Origin: Prevotellaceae bacterium
Lineage (GTDB): Bacteria > Bacteroidota > Bacteroidia > Bacteroidales > UBA932
DNA length: 6,102 bases
Reading direction: 5' to 3'
Assembly: GCA_031258915.1 (NCBI GenBank)
Contig: JAIRMD010000241.1
Location: 1-6,102, forward strand
Part shown: positions 1-6,102 of the stretch, one piece after another
Numbering within the stretch: position 1 is the stretch's first letter
Layout: every line of letters starts with the position of its first letter
The notes under the pieces: model-generated
Told to the model about the DNA's origin: nothing
The model's input: only the letters and a program-made list of their open reading frames with translations
The model's database searches: none
Translations under genes and position numbers: made by a program

Positions 1-935
1 TTAAAGTGGTGCACCCTGTGCGGAAACGTTCTGCTGCGCGTGATGAGCTTAAAGTTGGCGTACTTTACCTTTACGGTGATGGTCTTTCCGTAAAAATCCT
101 CCTCCTTCATGCGCTGCATGACCTCGCCTGCAAGGTGGTAGAGCTCCACGTTGAGCAGCATCAGCGAATCTTTATCGGTGAGGAATGTATTCTCTGCGCT
201 GATGGACTTCGCAGCGCGGTTAGGTTTCACCTCGCGCAAATCGATTCCCCTTGCATTTTCGTAAAACGTATGGCCGGCCTTCCCGAAAAGGCGTACGAGC
301 TCCGCCTCCGTGCGGCTTTTGAGGTCTAACCCGGTAAAAATCCCGCAGGCGTGCATGCGCTGCGCTGTTACCTTCCCCACCCCAAAAAACTGCTCAACGT
401 TCAGCGTTTCGATAAATTTTTCGGCCTCTTGAGGCAGGATGGCAAAAAAGCCGTTTGGCTTTTTGTAGTCGGAGGCAATTTTGGCCAAAAACTTGCAGTA
501 CGAAGCTCCGGCAGAAGCCCTCAGCCCTGTTTCCTCGTAAATCCTGCGCTGAATTTCTTTGGCAATGATGGTTGCCGATGGGATGTTTTTGTGGTTAACC
601 GTAACATCAAGGAAAGCTTCGTCGAGCGAGAGCGGCTCTACCAAATCGGTGTAATCGAGGAATATTGCGCGGAGCTGCATGGAAACGGCGTGGTAAACGT
701 CGAAGCGCGGGGGGACAAAAATCAGGTGCGGGCACCTCCTCTTGGCCGTAACCGAAGGCATTGCCGAGTGCACGCCGTAGGCTCGCGCCTCGTAGCTGGC
801 CGCCGACACAACCCCGCGCAGCTCGGGGTACCCCACCGCCAGCGGCTTCCCCCGGTATGCCTCGTTATCGCGCTGCTCAACCGAGGCATAAAAAGCATCC
901 ATATCAACGTGGATGATTTTACGAATTGCGGCCAT
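1..935 (-). CDS. dinB: DNA polymerase IV (Y-family translesion polymerase), C-terminus cut off by the window edge
   Basis: This enzyme copies past damaged template bases in the cytoplasm with low fidelity and no proofreading. From ATG at 935, 311 codons stay open to the left edge. Family members are about 350-360 residues, so roughly 40-50 are missing, including any terminal beta-clamp-binding motif. Seen: the N-terminal motif IIHVDMDAFYASVEQ (residues 7-21) with metal-binding Asp11 and the probable steric-gate Tyr16; the catalytic SLDEAF at 103-108 with Asp105 and Glu106; KFLAKIASDYKKPNG at 148-162; a helix-hairpin-helix thumb segment FFGVGKVTAQRM at 183-194; and the start of the little-finger domain with KSISAENTF at 243-251 and ITRSRTF at 298-304. 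The catalytic core looks intact. It starts 24 bp after the EnvC-like gene's stop, in the same frame, with no promoter between, so it is probably the distal gene of this operon. I saw no LexA-type operator. A TTG eight residues after that stop is a less likely start. Confidence 0.95.
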   Translation of the reverse strand, partial: MAAIRKIIHVDMDAFYASVEQRDNEAYRGKPLAVGYPELRGVVSAASYEARAYGVHSAMPSVTAKRRCPHLIFVPPRFDVYHAVSMQLRAIFLDYTDLVEPLSLDEAFLDVTVNHKNIPSATIIAKEIQRRIYEETGLRASAGASYCKFLAKIASDYKKPNGFFAILPQEAEKFIETLNVEQFFGVGKVTAQRMHACGIFTGLDLKSRTEAELVRLFGKAGHTFYENARGIDLREVKPNRAAKSISAENTFLTDKDSLMLLNVELYHLAGEVMQRMKEEDFYGKTITVKVKYANFKLITRSRTFPHRVHHF

Positions 936-959
936 TGCTTCTCTGCTCAAATGTTTGGG

Positions 960-2180
960 CTACGGTTTTTTGGAGAGCCACTCCTCAGGGTTGTACTTGA
1001 CGGTTTGCTTCCAAAGCTCAAAGTGTAGGATGGCGCGGTCGCTGTCGGGGGAGGTTGCCACTAACCCAACGGGCTGCCGGGTGCGCACAGCGTCGCCAAC
1101 GCGCACGGTGATATTCTTGAGGTGGGTGTAAACCGTGTAGTAAAGCCCGTGCTGAATGAGCAGGCTTGTTGCCGAGCCGGTGGTAAATATTCTGCGCACA
1201 ACGCCGTCGGCCACAGCAGACACCACTGCGCCGTCGGTGGTAGAGAGGTCTATGCCATTGCTAGTAACCTTAATGCCTTTGAGCACCGGATGCTCATAGA
1301 TGCCAAAGCGAGTAACCACTACGCTTCGCGCAACCGGAACGGGCAGGGTTCCGCGCTGCTTCTCAAACAGCAGCGTTAGCGCACGCTCGTCGGCTGCGAT
1401 TTTTTTCGCCATTTCCTGATTTTTCTTTTCAATTTCGCGGCGACGCTCTGCTTCACGGCGAGTTTCTTCGGCAATGGCGTTTTGTATTTGCGTGTTGAGC
1501 TGCGTCGCCCGCTTTTTCTTTGCCTCCAAATCCATCATCAGCTCTTTTTCTTTGACCTGCAAGGTGGATATGGTCGCTTGGTACGCTTTCTCCTCTGTAT
1601 CCAAGGCAAGCAGCTCTACTGTTTTTTGGCTAAGCAGGTACTGCTGCTCGGCCTTTTGCGCTTTTAGCGACAAGAGCTCGCTTTTCAGCCCTTCGCTTTG
1701 CCTGGCGATGCTTTTTGCCTGGCTAATGCGGTAGTCGGAGTAAGCCTTGAGGTAGACAATGCGGCGGTAGGCCTGGTTGAAGTCATCGCTGCCGAAGATG
1801 TACATGAGCTGCATGTAGGACATGCGGTTACGGTAGGCAAAGTTCAACATTTTGGCGTAGTTATCCTTGAGGCGCACCAAATCATTGTACAAAGTTGCTA
1901 TTTTCTTTTGCCGGTCAACGATTGCTACAGACAATGCTGCCAGCAAGTTGTCAATTTCCTGAATAAGCGTTTGGCGAGAAAGAAGGTTGGCATGAATCAG
2001 GTTGAGGTTGTCAAGGGTCGCCTTTTGCTCCGATTGGGTTTTGGCAATAAGCGAGTTGGTATAGGCAATATCCGCCTCTACCTGTTTTTTTTGCTGTTCG
2101 AGGCTCTGAACAGATTTTTGCGCAGCCAGCGGAGCAGCCAGCAGCAGCATCAACAGCGATATGGTAAAAATATGCTTCAC
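960..2180 (-). CDS. EnvC-like murein hydrolase activator, secreted coiled coil plus degenerate LytM/M23 domain
   Basis: The protein is predicted to act in the periplasm, in cell-wall remodelling or daughter-cell separation. EnvC of E. coli activates amidases rather than cutting peptidoglycan itself. Seen in 406 residues: a signal peptide with a hydrophobic core at about 5-19 and probable cleavage near Ala20; long Lys/Glu/Gln-rich coiled coils at about 25-110 and 155-275, the second ending in a highly charged KKK/RREAERRREIEKK stretch; and a C-terminal LytM domain at about 290-402 (FGIYEHPVL at 292-300, GID at 309-311, VYTHL at 350-354, ILHFELW at 384-390). An active M23 enzyme has HxxxD and HxH. 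Here Ser307 replaces the first zinc-ligand His and Ile384 the first His of HxH, while Asp311, His353 and His386 remain, so it is probably not a peptidase. The start is GTG within a GTGA overlap with the TPR gene's stop. The next Met, residue 11, would destroy the signal peptide. The stop is TAG. Fold confidence is high; the partner is not known. Confidence 0.9.
   Translation of the reverse strand: MKHIFTISLLMLLLAAPLAAQKSVQSLEQQKKQVEADIAYTNSLIAKTQSEQKATLDNLNLIHANLLSRQTLIQEIDNLLAALSVAIVDRQKKIATLYNDLVRLKDNYAKMLNFAYRNRMSYMQLMYIFGSDDFNQAYRRIVYLKAYSDYRISQAKSIARQSEGLKSELLSLKAQKAEQQYLLSQKTVELLALDTEEKAYQATISTLQVKEKELMMDLEAKKKRATQLNTQIQNAIAEETRREAERRREIEKKNQEMAKKIAADERALTLLFEKQRGTLPVPVARSVVVTRFGIYEHPVLKGIKVTSNGIDLSTTDGAVVSAVADGVVRRIFTTGSATSLLIQHGLYYTVYTHLKNITVRVGDAVRTRQPVGLVATSPDSDRAILHFELWKQTVKYNPEEWLSKKP
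2177..2180 (-). other. GTGA stop/start overlap between the TPR gene and the EnvC-like gene
   Basis: Read on the minus strand, GTG (2180-2178) starts the EnvC-like gene and TGA (2179-2177) ends the TPR gene. A 4-base overlap of this kind usually couples translation of the two genes by ribosome re-initiation, which would keep their amounts linked. The sequence before the GTG is A-rich (aaaaaataaacaaagcaaag) without a Shine-Dalgarno core, consistent with initiation in Bacteroidota. Confidence 0.8.
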
Positions 2181-3997
2181 AGCGACTTTGCTTTGTTTAT
2201 TTTTTCTTGCAGCTCCGGCGAGCTGCCCCCCTGCTCCACTACGCGCTGCCAGTAGATAAGCGCGTTGCTATACTCCTTGAGCTTGTAGAGCACATCGCCG
2301 TAGTGCTCCAGCATTACCGGCTCCCTGTCGCCGCCCTTTACCAGCGCCTGACGAAAAATTTGCTTGGAGTCGCTATACTTTCCCATGCGGTACAAAATCC
2401 ATGCGTAGGTATCTAAAAAAACCGGGTTTTCGGGATATGCTTCAATGGTTGCTTTGCTCATTTTCAGCGCTTTTTTCAGCCTTCGGTTGCTCAGGCTCAG
2501 GTAGTAGGCGTAGTTATTCATTATCGAATAGCTGTCGACGTCTAAGCGGAGCGCCATGTCAAAGTACTTGTCCGACTTGGCGTAATTTTTCAGGTAAAAG
2601 TAAGCGTCGCCCAGCGAGGAGTATAGCATCACCAGAAAAGCGGTATCTGTTGGCGCGGTGCAGCGCTTTTGCGCCTGCAGGAATGCATCGAGCGCTTTGC
2701 CGTAATCTTTTTGCTGGAAGTATGCCAAGCCTTTTACGTAAAGCCCCCTGTGCTTGTCGGGCAGCGCTTTGAGGTAGCCATCGGTTTCGCGCACCAGCAG
2801 CTCCCACTCCTGACGCAGCAGCAGCAAATCCAAGTAAATCCGCCACGCTCCGTAGAGCGCAAGGGATTCGTCGGCGTATGCGGAAAAGAACCGCGATTTT
2901 TGCCCTTTTTGCAGCACATCGAGCAAGTAGGCATCGTTTTCACCCCTCACCGTCAGGCGCTTTAGCACGCCAAGCGCGTGGCTGGTTCTGCCGGTTTGAG
3001 CAAGGTAGGTTGCGTAAAGCTCCTCCTGCCGGTAGCTGTACGTTGCTCTCGCCAGCGCGTACAGGGAGTCTATCGCGGGGGAGTAGTCGCGCTCTATAGC
3101 CGGAAACTGCTGCAAAAAGGCCAGCACCTGCTGCTTTTGCAAGGTGGGCGTTTCTTTGTTGGCAAACAGCTGCAGCAGGCAGCGAAAGTAGCCGTCGAAG
3201 TTGGAGGTTTGGCGGTAGTAGTCCGACAAGCCTGCCTGAAATTCATGCGAGGCAGAATCAATTTCTTTGGCCTGCAAAATCGCGCCAAAGGCCAGCGAGT
3301 CGGCTTTGATTGTTCCGTACAGCTCGGCCAGCAGCAGCCAGTACTGCTGCTCGGACGGGTGGAGGTCTACCAGCTGCTTTACCTCGGCAATGGCCTCGCC
3401 AATTTTGCCCTGCTTAAACAGGATGCTTTGCATGGAAAGCATGCTGGCTTCGTCCGTCCCAAAATTTTGCCGGTGCAGCAGGAGCAGCTGCGCAGCCTTA
3501 CCGTACAGGCGACGCTTGTCGTAAATGGTCAGCAGGTCGTAGTAAGCCTCCGCGATTTTGGGGTTTTGCGCAATGGCTTTTTCAAAAAGCAGCTGCGCTT
3601 CGGGGTTGTTGTCGCTGCCGGCGTGGAGCTGCGCAAGGCGCAGGGTGTACCAAACGTTGGCCGAATCGAGCGTGTAGGCCGCCTGTGCAAGCGCGAGGGC
3701 TTCCGGCAGCTGGTTTGCCAGGGCGTAGGTATTGGAAAGCTCGTAGTAGCAGGCGTCGCAGTAGGGGTCGGCTTTGATGGCTCGCCCAAAGCAGTACACC
3801 GCGCCGTTTGCATCGCCATGCAAAAGCAGCTTTTTCCCCTCGCCGAAAAAGTAGATTTGCTCCATACGCTTGCGCTCGGGCACAGCCTTCCGCTCGCCCG
3901 CTGGCGGCGCAGGCAGCTTAGCTTTAGCCCCCGCCGCTACCGGCATGGCAAGCGTGAGGAGAAAGAGGAGAAATGTGTTTTTCAAGCGGTTCAACAT
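2177..3997 (-). CDS. Secreted tetratricopeptide-repeat protein, scaffold of unknown partner
   Basis: This 606-residue protein is probably periplasmic or outer-membrane associated, since it has a signal peptide (hydrophobic core about 8-22, cleavage near AAGAKA at 21-26) and no Cys lipobox. The mature part is almost all helical repeats of TPR type. Recognisable units lie at about 50-80, 83-114, 117-146, 149-180, 185-214 and 219-248, then 415-446, 454-487, 489-523, 525-555 and 562-593. The best are the later ones, such as NNYAYYLSLSNRRLKKAL at 494-511 and LDTYAWILYRMGKYSDSKQI at 528-547. Residues 280-410 are helical but poor in the TPR consensus and may be a spacer or worn-down repeats. There is no enzymatic motif, so it probably holds proteins together. 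An in-frame TAA directly before the ATG fixes the start. It follows dut by 36 bp and overlaps the EnvC-like gene by 4 bp, which suggests coupled translation and a shared process in envelope or cell-wall maintenance. That link is inference. Confidence 0.9.
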   Translation of the reverse strand: MLNRLKNTFLLFLLTLAMPVAAGAKAKLPAPPAGERKAVPERKRMEQIYFFGEGKKLLLHGDANGAVYCFGRAIKADPYCDACYYELSNTYALANQLPEALALAQAAYTLDSANVWYTLRLAQLHAGSDNNPEAQLLFEKAIAQNPKIAEAYYDLLTIYDKRRLYGKAAQLLLLHRQNFGTDEASMLSMQSILFKQGKIGEAIAEVKQLVDLHPSEQQYWLLLAELYGTIKADSLAFGAILQAKEIDSASHEFQAGLSDYYRQTSNFDGYFRCLLQLFANKETPTLQKQQVLAFLQQFPAIERDYSPAIDSLYALARATYSYRQEELYATYLAQTGRTSHALGVLKRLTVRGENDAYLLDVLQKGQKSRFFSAYADESLALYGAWRIYLDLLLLRQEWELLVRETDGYLKALPDKHRGLYVKGLAYFQQKDYGKALDAFLQAQKRCTAPTDTAFLVMLYSSLGDAYFYLKNYAKSDKYFDMALRLDVDSYSIMNNYAYYLSLSNRRLKKALKMSKATIEAYPENPVFLDTYAWILYRMGKYSDSKQIFRQALVKGGDREPVMLEHYGDVLYKLKEYSNALIYWQRVVEQGGSSPELQEKINKAKSL

Positions 3998-4033
3998 TTA
4001 GCAGTCAAAAAAAAATTTGCGCCTATCCACCGG

Positions 4034-4468
4034 CTACTTTAGCCCTGTATGCCCAAAGCCACCGGCTCCGCGCGCGGTTTCGCTCAGCGCCTCAACGGGC
4101 TTCCAGCAGATGCGCTCAAAGCGGGCAAGCACCATCTGGGCGATGCGCTCGCCGGGCTTGAGCACAAAAACCTCCGTCGAAAGGTTTACCAGCGGCACCT
4201 TTAGCTCGCCCCTGTAGTCGGGGTCGATGGTGGCGGGCGCGTTGATGATGGTTATGCCGAGCTTTGCGGCCAGGCCGCTTCGCGGGCGAATCTGCGCCTC
4301 GTAGCCGTCGGGCAGCTCAACGAAAATGCCCGTAGGCACAAGCATCCGCTGCATGGGCTTGAGGATAGCATCCTCATCAATGTTGGCTCGCAGGTCAAGC
4401 CCCACCGAAAGCTCGGTAGCGTACTGCGGCAGCGGATACTTCGAGGCGTTAATGACTTTTACTTCCAT
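4034..4468 (-). CDS. dut: dUTP diphosphatase (trimeric dUTPase)
   Basis: Dut hydrolyses dUTP to dUMP and diphosphate in the cytoplasm, which keeps uracil out of DNA and supplies dUMP for thymidylate synthesis. The 144-residue length fits the homotrimeric family. All five motifs are present in order: motif 1 SVGLDLRA at 21-28; motif 2 RPRSGLA at 61-67; motif 3 TIDPDYRGEL at 80-89 with the probable catalytic Asp82 and the uracil-stacking Tyr85; motif 4 GERIAQ at 106-111; and the glycine-rich P-loop-like motif 5 RGAGGFGHTG at 133-142, which closes over the nucleotide. It therefore looks fully active. The frame can be extended nine codons up to a TTG at 4495, but ATG at 4468 gives the usual family N-terminus (MEVKVINASKYPLPQYA), and the TTG lies in a possible -7 promoter element. 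The gap to the flippase stop is 75 bp, the largest in the cluster; the gap to the next gene is 36 bp. Confidence 0.95.
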   Translation of the reverse strand: MEVKVINASKYPLPQYATELSVGLDLRANIDEDAILKPMQRMLVPTGIFVELPDGYEAQIRPRSGLAAKLGITIINAPATIDPDYRGELKVPLVNLSTEVFVLKPGERIAQMVLARFERICWKPVEALSETARGAGGFGHTGLK

Positions 4469-4492
4469 ATAAATATAAATTGCTAATAAATA

Positions 4493-4500
4493 CAATGTTA
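4493..4500 (-). promoter_or_regulatory. Possible weak secondary promoter (-7-like TAACATTG) before dut
   Basis: The 75-bp flippase-dut gap (4469-4543) is AT-rich near dut. On the minus strand it carries TAACATTG, one mismatch from TAnnTTTG, ending 25 bases before the dut ATG, the same distance as the -7 element before the flippase ATG. There is no good TTG at the expected -33 position (TTC is found there), so the element is weak and may be chance. The rest of the gap holds only an imperfect 14-base palindrome at 4531-4544 over the flippase stop codon, with no following T-run. Confidence 0.3.
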
Positions 4501-4543
4501 CGGTGTTTTTCGGTTGCGGGGAATTGCCATAGCTACGCGCAGC

Positions 4544-6022
4544 TTACCCGCGTGCAGCATAAATCGCCCGCCCGTCGCGCAAAAATGCTACGGCAAGGTA
4601 AATGAGCAAAAGCGCAGCGGCAAGCATGGATTTCAGCGCAAGCCCCAAATCAAAGCGCCTGCAAAGTACAAAGATAGCGTAAATGCCCAAGCCTGCGAAA
4701 ATGTAAAACCCAATGGCTCTTAAATCATACCGGACAGGGTAAAATTTTTGGCCCATTACGTAGCTGATGACCAGCATGACAGCGTAGCTGAAAAAGTGCG
4801 CCCACGCAGCGGCATGGTAGCCGTAAAGGGGAATAAAAATAACGTTGACAAGCACCGTTACCAGCATTCCGGAAAAGGTAATGTAAACGGCATACTTTGT
4901 CTTCTCCGACAGCTTATACCACATTGACAGGTTGAAAACCACGCCGAGCAGGAGGTTGGCAAACAGCATTACGGGCACAATGGTAACACCCTCGCGAAAA
5001 TTTTTTCCAGTAAAATATGCAAATATATCAATATTAAGCGAAACCAGCAAAAATATAAACACAGCGCAGATGACAAAATACTTCATGACTTTTGCAAAAA
5101 GCGGGCGGGCATCGGCTTTATCGGCGTGGGAGAAGAAGAACGGCTCGGCGGCGTAGCGGAACATCTGCACAAAAAGCACCATGAGCACCGCCAGCTTTGC
5201 GTTGGCGCCGTACACGCCCAGCTGGTCGAGGGCAAAAGAGGGGTCGGCGTAGAGGTGCTTGAACAGCACGCGGTCGAGGTAATCGTTGGCAACGCCCGGC
5301 AAGCCTGCAATGAGCAGGGGAAGCGAGTAGGCAAGCATTCTTTTGAGCACGGCAAAGGAAAACGAAAACCTGACGCTGAAGATGGTGGGCAGGAGCAGCG
5401 CCAGCGACAGCAGGCTGCTCAGGAGGTTAGCGGTGAATATGTAGCCAACGTCCACGCCGGGCGAAAAAAAGCGGAGCAAAAGCGAATCGGGGTGCTGCGC
5501 AAAGTATGGGGGCAAAAGCGTAAAGAACAGCACGCTAGTAAGCACGTAGAACACCACGTTGAGCAGCTTGAAGAGCGCAAATGTTTTTGCCTTGCGTAAA
5601 AAGCGAAGGCGGGCAAAGGGTATCGCCGTAAAGGCATCGATGGCCAGCACCGCCGCCATTTGCAGCACGTAGGAGCGGTTGCCCGGGTAGCCCATCCACG
5701 CGCTGAAGCCCGAAAGGTTGAGCATGACCACCGCAAAAAACAGCGACGAGGTGATGAACAGCGACGCCAGCGAGGTGCTGAAAACCGTATTGGGGCGCTG
5801 GCCGGCGCGAGATGAAAAGCGGAAAAAGCCCGTTTCCATGCCGTAGGTGAGCAAAACCAGAAAAAACGTTGCGTAGCCGTAAAACTCCGTGAATACGCCG
5901 TACTGCGCCCTGTCGAGCACGCGCGTGTGGTAGGCCACCAGCAGGTAGTTGATGAGGCGGGCAACGATGGTGCTAAACCCATAAATGGCCGTATCGCCGG
6001 CTAAGCGCTTGAGGGGATTCAT
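4544..6022 (-). CDS. Multi-spanning oligosaccharide flippase of the MOP superfamily (Wzx/PST-like)
   Basis: This is an inner-membrane protein of 492 residues predicted to flip a lipid-linked oligosaccharide from the cytoplasmic to the outer leaflet, as Wzx-type proteins do for surface polysaccharides. About 12-14 hydrophobic segments can be seen, for example at about 11-31, 45-62, 83-106, 118-138, 148-171, 192-215, 265-290, 313-337, 347-368, 377-398, 402-424, 435-454 and 463-481. The opening KRLAGDTAIYG (5-15) followed by NYLL and HTRVLDRAQYGVFTEFYGYA (32-51) is typical of the Bacteroidota branch of this family. The substrate cannot be read from the sequence. A lipid II flippase role is possible in principle, but I have no evidence for it. 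No glycosyltransferase gene is adjacent, so this is not a normal O-antigen locus. I chose ATG at 6022: the longer frame opens with a TTG at 6049 inside the -7 promoter element, upstream of the expected transcript start. It is the first gene of the probable operon. Confidence 0.9.
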   Translation of the reverse strand: MNPLKRLAGDTAIYGFSTIVARLINYLLVAYHTRVLDRAQYGVFTEFYGYATFFLVLLTYGMETGFFRFSSRAGQRPNTVFSTSLASLFITSSLFFAVVMLNLSGFSAWMGYPGNRSYVLQMAAVLAIDAFTAIPFARLRFLRKAKTFALFKLLNVVFYVLTSVLFFTLLPPYFAQHPDSLLLRFFSPGVDVGYIFTANLLSSLLSLALLLPTIFSVRFSFSFAVLKRMLAYSLPLLIAGLPGVANDYLDRVLFKHLYADPSFALDQLGVYGANAKLAVLMVLFVQMFRYAAEPFFFSHADKADARPLFAKVMKYFVICAVFIFLLVSLNIDIFAYFTGKNFREGVTIVPVMLFANLLLGVVFNLSMWYKLSEKTKYAVYITFSGMLVTVLVNVIFIPLYGYHAAAWAHFFSYAVMLVISYVMGQKFYPVRYDLRAIGFYIFAGLGIYAIFVLCRRFDLGLALKSMLAAALLLIYLAVAFLRDGRAIYAARG

Positions 6023-6046
6023 GCTGTGCTGCTCGTTTTTGTTGCG

Positions 6047-6077
6047 CAAAAGTACATGAAAAACTCAGGATTTCCAA
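6047..6077 (-). promoter_or_regulatory. Bacteroidota-type sigma-A promoter (-33 TTG, -7 TACTTTTG) for the flippase-led operon
   Basis: Read on the minus strand, TTG (6077-6075) is followed by exactly 20 bases and then TACTTTTG (6054-6047). That is a full match to the TAnnTTTG -7 element with the spacing known for Bacteroidota promoters. Transcription should begin around 6040-6043, leaving a leader of about 20 bases before ATG at 6022. The leader (acaaaaacgagcagcacagc) is A-rich and has no strong Shine-Dalgarno sequence, which is normal in this phylum. No operator-like repeat is obvious around it. Confidence 0.72.
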
Positions 6078-6102
6078 GTGCACACAGCAAAAAAAGCTTC
6101 TT

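Noticed and set aside
351..1028. Long open frame on the plus strand of about 225 codons
   Set aside because: It lies opposite dinB and the end of the EnvC-like gene, both of which have clear family motifs. Its protein has no recognisable domain and its codon pattern mirrors the true genes.
4007..4015. Run of nine A on the plus strand (nine T in the transcript) just after dut, looking like a terminator tail
   Set aside because: The sequence before it offers only a 3-bp GCC/GGC stem eight bases apart, not adjacent to the T-run. The next gene follows within 36 bp. It is more likely a simple homopolymer, with minor relevance for sequencing error since it lies outside coding sequence.
2978..4042. 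Open frame on the plus strand of about 354 codons
   Set aside because: It is antisense to the TPR gene, where Leu/Ala/Gln-rich helical coding leaves few stops on the opposite strand. The translation is low-complexity Val/Gly/Gln-rich with no domain, and no promoter is seen before it.
4531..4544. Imperfect palindrome agctacgcgcagct over the flippase stop codon
   Set aside because: It is short, has one mismatched pair and no loop, is not followed by a T-run, and partly reflects codons for the C-terminus. Not enough for a terminator or operator.
6078..6102. T-rich minus-strand sequence with gtgcac and aagctt palindromes upstream of the promoter
   Set aside because: The palindromes are six-base sites expected by chance, and no stem long enough for a terminator of a neighbouring gene is complete within the window.
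1..6102. Possible mobile element, CRISPR array, toxin-antitoxin or defence system
   Set aside because: All space is taken by five recognisable core-type genes on one strand. I saw no transposase, integrase, direct repeats, tRNA-linked attachment site or shift in base composition.

Overview
The window looks like a piece of Bacteroidota (Bacteroidetes) core chromosome, most likely Bacteroidales or a close relative. Three things point there. The protein sequences resemble that phylum's flippase, dUTPase and EnvC-like families. A promoter of the phylum's own type (-33 TTG, -7 TAnnTTTG) lies before the first gene. No gene has a clear Shine-Dalgarno sequence. The assignment comes from recognising sequences by eye, not from a database search.

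All five genes lie on the minus strand, so transcription runs from the right edge to the left. In that order they are: a multi-spanning MOP-superfamily oligosaccharide flippase (ATG at 6022); dUTP diphosphatase dut (ATG at 4468); a secreted tetratricopeptide-repeat protein (ATG at 3997); an EnvC-type murein hydrolase activator with a degenerate LytM/M23 domain (GTG at 2180); and DNA polymerase IV dinB (ATG at 935), which runs off the left edge without its C-terminus. The gaps are 75, 36, -4 (overlap) and 24 bp. There is no convincing terminator between genes, so the set looks like one operon read from the promoter at 6047-6077, perhaps boosted by a weak second promoter before dut. Coding density is about 95 percent, and no stretch over 300 bp lacks a gene.

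Functionally the cluster mixes two themes. The flippase, the TPR protein and the EnvC-like protein belong to envelope building and cell-wall remodelling. Dut and DinB belong to nucleotide-pool hygiene and translesion synthesis. Why they sit together is not evident from the sequence; it may be shared growth-linked expression or historical clustering.

I saw no tRNA, rRNA, CRISPR array, insertion sequence, phage gene or long repeat, and no sign of an undescribed multi-gene system. The points most worth checking are the missing catalytic residues in the EnvC-like protein, promoter evidence that fixes the flippase start downstream of its longest frame, and EnvC and DinB lying in one reading frame separated by a single TAG.
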